DNA of 64,000 bases from Salipiger sp. CCB-MM3 (GTDB lineage Bacteria > Pseudomonadota > Alphaproteobacteria > Rhodobacterales > Rhodobacteraceae). Positions 60,326 to 64,000 of the stretch are shown one piece after another. Where the stretch lies: positions 1-64,000 of the forward strand of contig NZ_CP014595.1 of NCBI RefSeq assembly GCF_001687105.1. Direction: 5' to 3'. The translations under genes were made by a program, and so were the position numbers. The notes beneath the pieces are model-generated. The model saw only the letters and a list, made by a program, of their open reading frames with translations, was not told where the DNA came from and did no database searches. Within the stretch, counting starts at the first letter, position 1. Each line of letters begins with the position of its first letter.

Positions 60326-61804
60326 ATGTCCAATGTCATTTCGATCGGCGACCTCTCGGTCGGCTCCAAGGATACGCTCACCAAGGCGATGGAATCCGAA
60401 GGCTGCTCCTCCTCGGCCTGTGGCTCCTCCGATGCGCCCGAGGATATGGACCCGGCCACTTGGGAAAAGGTGAAGGATCACCCGTGCTATTCGGAAGAGG
60501 CGCATCACTACTTCGCGCGCATGCATGTGGCCGTGGCGCCCGCCTGCAACATCCAGTGCAACTACTGCAACCGCAAGTACGACTGCGCCAATGAATCCCG
60601 CCCCGGCGTGGTCTCGGAACGGCTGACGCCGGAAAAGGCCGCGCGCAAGGTGATCGCCGTAGCCAATGAGATCCCGCAGCTTTCGGTGCTTGGCATCGCC
60701 GGGCCGGGTGACAGCGCCTACGATTGGAAAAAGACCCGCGAGACCTTCCGGCTGGTCCATGAGCAGTTGCCCGACATCAAGCTGTGCCTCTCGACCAACG
60801 GTCTGGCGCTGCCCGATCACGTGGATGATCTGCTCGACATGAACATCGACCATGTGACGCTGACGATCAACATGATCGACCCCGAGGTCGGCACGAAGAT
60901 CTACCCGTGGATTTTCTGGGACCACAAGCGCCGCACCGGGCTCGAAGCCAGTCAGATCCTGCACGAGCGGCAGATGCAGAGCCTCGACATGCTGCACGAG
61001 CGCGGCATCCTCGTGAAGGTCAACTCGGTGATGATCCCCGGCATCAATGACGAGCATCTTCTTGAGGTGAACAAGGAGGTGAAGAAGCGCGGCGCATTCC
61101 TGCACAACATCATGCCGCTGATCTCGGCCCCCGAGCATGGCACGGTCTTTGGCCTCGAAGGCCAGCGCGGGCCGACCGCCGCCGAGCTGAAGAAGCTGCA
61201 GGACGCCTGCGCGGGCGGGGCCAACCTGATGAAGCACTGCCGCCAGTGCCGCGCCGATGCGGTGGGCTTGCTGGGCGAGGATCGCGGGCAGGAGTTCACC
61301 ATGGATCTGGTGCCCGACGAGGTGACCTATGATCCCTCGAAGCGCGAAGCCTACAAAGAGTGGGTCGCCGAAGAGCGCGGCGAGCGCCGCGCCGCCGCCG
61401 AGGAAGCCAAGGCCGAAACGCAGGCCGCGGTGGCGGGCGATGCCGGTGCGATGCTGATCGCGGTAGCCACCAAGGGTGGCGGGCGGATCAATCAGCACTT
61501 CGGACATGCCACCGAATTCCAGATCTTCGAGGTGGATGCGGACGGCGTGCGCTTTGTCACCCACCGGCGCTGCGACAATTACTGCGTCGGCGGCTACGGC
61601 GAAGAGGACAAGCTCGATCTGGTGATCAAGACGCTCGAAGGGATCGACACGATCCTCGTGGCCAAGATCGGCGACTGCCCGCGTGAAGACCTCGAAGCCG
61701 CCGGGATCGAGGCCATTCAGGACTACGCCTATGAGTACATCGAGACCGCGGTCTCGGCGGTCTACCGCACCAAGGCGGGGCTTCCCGCCGCTGAAATCGC
61801 CTGA
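60326..61804 (+). CDS. nifB: FeMo-cofactor synthesis radical-SAM enzyme NifB
   Basis: Inserts carbide and fuses two 4Fe-4S clusters into the 8Fe core (NifB-co). 492 residues from ATG at 60326. The radical-SAM motif is [17 protein letters not shown], with extra cluster Cys in DHPCYSEE and [15 protein letters not shown]-terminal NifX-like domain ([20 protein letters not shown]) can bind the product. The frame stays open upstream, but that is promoter sequence. It has its own NifA site and sigma-54 promoter. Confidence 0.98.
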   Translation: MSNVISIGDLSVGSKDTLTKAMESEGCSSSACGSSDAPEDMDPATWEKVKDHPCYSEEAHHYFARMHVAVAPACNIQCNYCNRKYDCANESRPGVVSERLTPEKAARKVIAVANEIPQLSVLGIAGPGDSAYDWKKTRETFRLVHEQLPDIKLCLSTNGLALPDHVDDLLDMNIDHVTLTINMIDPEVGTKIYPWIFWDHKRRTGLEASQILHERQMQSLDMLHERGILVKVNSVMIPGINDEHLLEVNKEVKKRGAFLHNIMPLISAPEHGTVFGLEGQRGPTAAELKKLQDACAGGANLMKHCRQCRADAVGLLGEDRGQEFTMDLVPDEVTYDPSKREAYKEWVAEERGERRAAAEEAKAETQAAVAGDAGAMLIAVATKGGGRINQHFGHATEFQIFEVDADGVRFVTHRRCDNYCVGGYGEEDKLDLVIKTLEGIDTILVAKIGDCPREDLEAAGIEAIQDYAYEYIETAVSAVYRTKAGLPAAEIA

Positions 61805-61818
61805 CCGCAAGTTCCCCC

Positions 61819-61841
61819 GGAGGGCGCAGCCCGCGCCCTCC
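61819..61841 (+). other. Intercistronic hairpin between nifB and fdxN
   Basis: A perfect 9-bp stem (GGAGGGCGC with GCGCCCTCC) with a five-base loop and no T-run. Probably an mRNA-stabilising or partial attenuation structure. Confidence 0.6.
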
Positions 61842-61872
61842 GACAGCCGTTCGCATCAGGAGTGAGCACGCC

Positions 61873-62067
61873 ATGGCCCTGACCATCGTCCAGAGCAATT
61901 GCACCGTCTGTGGTGCCTGCGAGTTTGAATGCCCCAACGCCGCGATCCGCTTCGAGGATGACACCTACATCATCGACGCCGACCTCTGCACCGAGTGCAA
62001 GGGGCACTACGATATCCCGCAATGCGCCGAGATCTGCCCGGTGCCGGAAACCTGCGTGCCGGCCTGA
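61873..62067 (+). CDS. fdxN: Nif-linked 2[4Fe-4S] ferredoxin
   Basis: A 64-residue ferredoxin with [16 protein letters not shown] and the longer-spaced second motif [18 protein letters not shown] (C-x2-C-x8-C-x3-C), the FdxN pattern. Such ferredoxins follow nifB in many species and donate electrons to NifB or to nitrogenase. Confidence 0.95.
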   Translation: MALTIVQSNCTVCGACEFECPNAAIRFEDDTYIIDADLCTECKGHYDIPQCAEICPVPETCVPA

Positions 62068-62069
62068 GC

Positions 62070-62813
62070 ATGCCCGATGGACCAGAGCCTCTCGACTGGC
62101 AGGGCGCGCCGCTTGACTGCACGGACTGCCGGTTTCGTGCCCGGCTGGCACCGGGGCGCTGCGGGCTGGGTTGGTCCTGCCTGCAGGACCGTTATGCCAA
62201 GCGGATCGAGCGGTTCTTTCTGCTCAACCGCGATCTGGCCGACGAATGCCTGACGCACCCTTACTTCGAGGTGCGGATGAATGCCGCAAGGGTGGCCTCG
62301 GTCTTTCGCCTGCCGCGGATGCTGTCGGACCCGGATGCCGGGGTGCGCGCCATGGCGATCCTGCGCCTGCCCAGCGTGCAGGCGGCGCGGCGGGTGCATG
62401 ATCCGGACCGGCGGGTGCGCATCGCCGTGGCGCATCGGCTCGATGTGGACGCGCTGGTGGCGATGGCTGACGACGCCGACAGCTACGTGCGCAGCATCGT
62501 CGCACGGCGCGCCGCGCCGGGAATGCTGCCGGTGATGCTCGGCGATGACGACCCCGAGATCCGCCGCATCGTCGCGCGGCGCATCGGCGAGGGCTGGCTC
62601 GACCGGCTGCGGCTTGATCCCGACCCGCTGGTGCGCCGCGAGGCGGCGGCGCGCTGCCCGGCGCCCTTTGTCGGGGACGCGGACATGCGGGTGCGCCACA
62701 CGGTCGCCGAAAATGGCACCACCGCCGAGGCCGAGGCGCTGCTCGACGATCCAGAGGAAATCATCCGCGAGACCGCCCGCGCGCGGCTCGCCCAGCTGAA
62801 GGAGAATGCCTGA
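62070..62813 (+). CDS. 4Fe-4S leucine-rich-repeat-variant (LRV) protein
   Basis: A 247-residue protein with an N-terminal Cys cluster (PLDCTDCRFRARLAPGRCGL and GWSCLQDRYAKRI) for a 4Fe-4S centre, then about seven short helical repeats such as DPDAGVRAMAILRLP, DPDRRVRIAVAHRL and DDDPEIRRIVARRIG. This is the LRV architecture first described in the Azotobacter vinelandii nif cluster near fdxN. Function is unknown. The ATG is two bases after the fdxN stop. Confidence 0.9.
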   Translation: MPDGPEPLDWQGAPLDCTDCRFRARLAPGRCGLGWSCLQDRYAKRIERFFLLNRDLADECLTHPYFEVRMNAARVASVFRLPRMLSDPDAGVRAMAILRLPSVQAARRVHDPDRRVRIAVAHRLDVDALVAMADDADSYVRSIVARRAAPGMLPVMLGDDDPEIRRIVARRIGEGWLDRLRLDPDPLVRREAAARCPAPFVGDADMRVRHTVAENGTTAEAEALLDDPEEIIRETARARLAQLKENA

Positions 62814-63157
62814 TGTCTACCGATGACCGCGAGATCGAGGTCTACCGCGACCCGGCCTTCGAGCCGGGCGACAAGGTGATCTCGAAAAAGAACGTCAAGA
62901 ACGATGGCACCATGGCCGGGGTCGAGATCGGCGAGACCGTGGTGCGCAAGGGCGACGAGGGCTACGTGCGCGATATCGGCGTGTTCCTCCAGCAGTTCTA
63001 TATCTACGCGGTCGATTTCGTCGGGCGCGGCAGCATCGTTGGGATGCGCGAACGCGAGCTTATTGCGGCCGACCCGGACGCGTCGCGCCGGGTGGACGAC
63101 CCAAGCGCGCTGCAATCCCACATCGTCACACGCACCAGCAGGGAGGCGGCAGAATGA
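62813..63157 (+). CDS. nifZ: NifZ
   Basis: A 114-residue protein with the family pattern AFEPGDKVISKKNVKNDGTM, VRKGDEGYVRDIGVFLQQFY and YAVDFVGRGSIVGMRERELI. NifZ helps form the second P-cluster of the MoFe protein. It overlaps the LRV gene by one base and nifT by four. Confidence 0.96.
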   Translation: MSTDDREIEVYRDPAFEPGDKVISKKNVKNDGTMAGVEIGETVVRKGDEGYVRDIGVFLQQFYIYAVDFVGRGSIVGMRERELIAADPDASRRVDDPSALQSHIVTRTSREAAE

Positions 63158-63372
63158 AGGTCATCATCCGCGAAACGCCGAAGGGGCTCGAGGCCTATGT
63201 GCCCAAGAAGGACCTCGAGGAAATGGTCGTCGAGACCGAGAACGAGGGGCTCTGGGGCGGCTGGGCCCGGCTGTCGAACGGCTGGGTTTTTGCCATGCCC
63301 GCCTTTGACGAACCGCCACGTCTGCCGATCACCGTGGACGCGCGCCGCCTGACCACCGCCGAGGAGGAGTGA
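63154..63372 (+). CDS. nifT: NifT/FixU
   Basis: A 72-residue protein (MKVIIRETPKGLEAYVPKKD, then GGWARLSNGWVFAMP) of the NifT/FixU family, usually next to nifZ or nifK. Its role is not established; mutants elsewhere still fix nitrogen. Confidence 0.95.
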   Translation: MKVIIRETPKGLEAYVPKKDLEEMVVETENEGLWGGWARLSNGWVFAMPAFDEPPRLPITVDARRLTTAEEE

Positions 63373-63375
63373 GCC

Positions 63376-64000
63376 ATGTCGCCCTATGACCAGCTTGAAC
63401 AGGCGATGATCGAGGTCGCCGCCGGACGTCGCATCGCCTATCTCGGCCCCGAGGTCTCGGCGCTCTCGGGCGGCAGCGCGCCAAGCTCTCCGGCTGCGCT
63501 CTGTGCGCAGATCGAGGCGCAGGTGCGTGCGCCGCGCCGGGTGCAGGGCAACCTGTGGTCGGTTGCGCAATATGTCGAGAGCCGCAAGTTCCGCGCCACG
63601 CTCGACAAGCTGGTGCAGGACGCCTTTGCCGGAGATACGCCCGGCTCCAATCCGGTGCACGACTGGCTGGCGCGGGTACGCCCCTCGATGGTGGTGGACA
63701 CATGGTATGACGACGGGCTGCTGCGCGCCTTCGATGCCGCAAGCCAAGGCACCGAAGATTGGGGGCTGGTGCAGGGCGTCAGCCGCAATGGCGAATGGAT
63801 CGACATCTTCACCCGCGCCTATGACAACACTGGCGCCGAGGTCGAAGCCGCCGATCCCGCGTGGAAGACCTTGATCTACAAGCCGCACGGGCTGGCGCGC
63901 AAGGGTGGCTCGATGCTGATCTCCGACAGCGATTACGTCGAGGTGCTGACCGAGATCGACATCCAGCGCCCGATCCCCGAGGAGGTGCAGCGCCGCCGCA
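63376..64000 (+). CDS. SIR2-like domain protein, 5' part, runs off the window
   Basis: At least 208 residues, open at the window end. The start MSPYDQLEQAMIEVAAGRRI has GGAGGAG upstream and lies three bases after nifT. It has a SIR2-like pattern: RIAYLGPEVSALSGG (nucleotide-binding strand), WLARVRPSMVVDTWYDDGLL, then TLIYKPHGLARKGG and SDSDYVEVLTEIDIQRP. SIR2_2-type domains bind NAD. This one is positioned as part of the nifB operon; a nif accessory role is inferred only from that position. Confidence 0.8.
   Translation, partial: MSPYDQLEQAMIEVAAGRRIAYLGPEVSALSGGSAPSSPAALCAQIEAQVRAPRRVQGNLWSVAQYVESRKFRATLDKLVQDAFAGDTPGSNPVHDWLARVRPSMVVDTWYDDGLLRAFDAASQGTEDWGLVQGVSRNGEWIDIFTRAYDNTGAEVEAADPAWKTLIYKPHGLARKGGSMLISDSDYVEVLTEIDIQRPIPEEVQRRR

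Overview
This window reads as a high-GC alphaproteobacterial chromosome segment, most likely a marine or halotolerant Rhodobacteraceae (Salipiger/Yangia/Rhodovulum-like; inferred from gene families and layout, no marker gene present). It holds a housekeeping/transport half (about 1-33 kb) and one continuous molybdenum-nitrogenase (nif) region with its electron-supply genes (about 27-64 kb). No tRNA, rRNA, CRISPR array, transposase or phage gene was found.

1-17.2 kb: the 3' end of an OmpA-family gene, moaA and a small lipoprotein gene all carry apparent single-base deletions. They are followed by intact prfB, a DUF2189 membrane protein, an XRE-type regulator, a small conserved protein, ilvN, an Asp-rich repeat protein and ilvB. 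The ilvB leader encodes a 15-residue peptide rich in Leu/Val/Ile beside a terminator and a competing antiterminator, a clear attenuator. Next come a cache-domain histidine kinase/LuxR regulator pair and, divergently, a three-gene TRAP transporter.

17.2-27.2 kb: full-length B12-dependent methionine synthase (metH), a glycine-betaine Rieske monooxygenase with its reductase (gbcAB), pyridoxal kinase, and a ThDP enzyme divergent from an Lrp/AsnC regulator.

27.2-42.7 kb: rnfABCDGEH on the minus strand, ending in a translationally coupled Tat-exported flavoprotein. Divergently on the plus strand lie a 2Fe-2S ferredoxin (fdxC-like), an RseC-like protein, ApbE/RnfF, a second 2Fe-2S ferredoxin (fdxD-like), a peroxiredoxin, flavodoxin (nifF) and nifHDK. 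RNF plus the ferredoxins and flavodoxin would deliver low-potential electrons to NifH.

42.2-64 kb: a periplasmic DsrE-type gene on the opposite strand, then nifE-nifN-nifX-DUF269-small ORF-CCE_0567-fdxB-nifQ-TPR; iscA-nifU-nifS-nifV-cysE-nifW-modABC-bfd-bfr; a nif-linked rpoN; nifA; nifB-fdxN-LRV protein-nifZ-nifT and the start of a SIR2-like gene. Together these make FeMo-co (nifB, EN, X, V, Q, modABC), build Fe-S clusters (iscA, nifUS, cysE) and control the regulon (nifA, rpoN).

Sigma-54 (-24/-12) promoters are readable before rnfA, fdxC, nifF, nifH, nifE, iscA and nifB. Canonical NifA sites (TGT-N10-ACA) precede fdxC/rnfA (shared), nifE and nifB. nifH and iscA instead have phased TGTCG half-site arrays.
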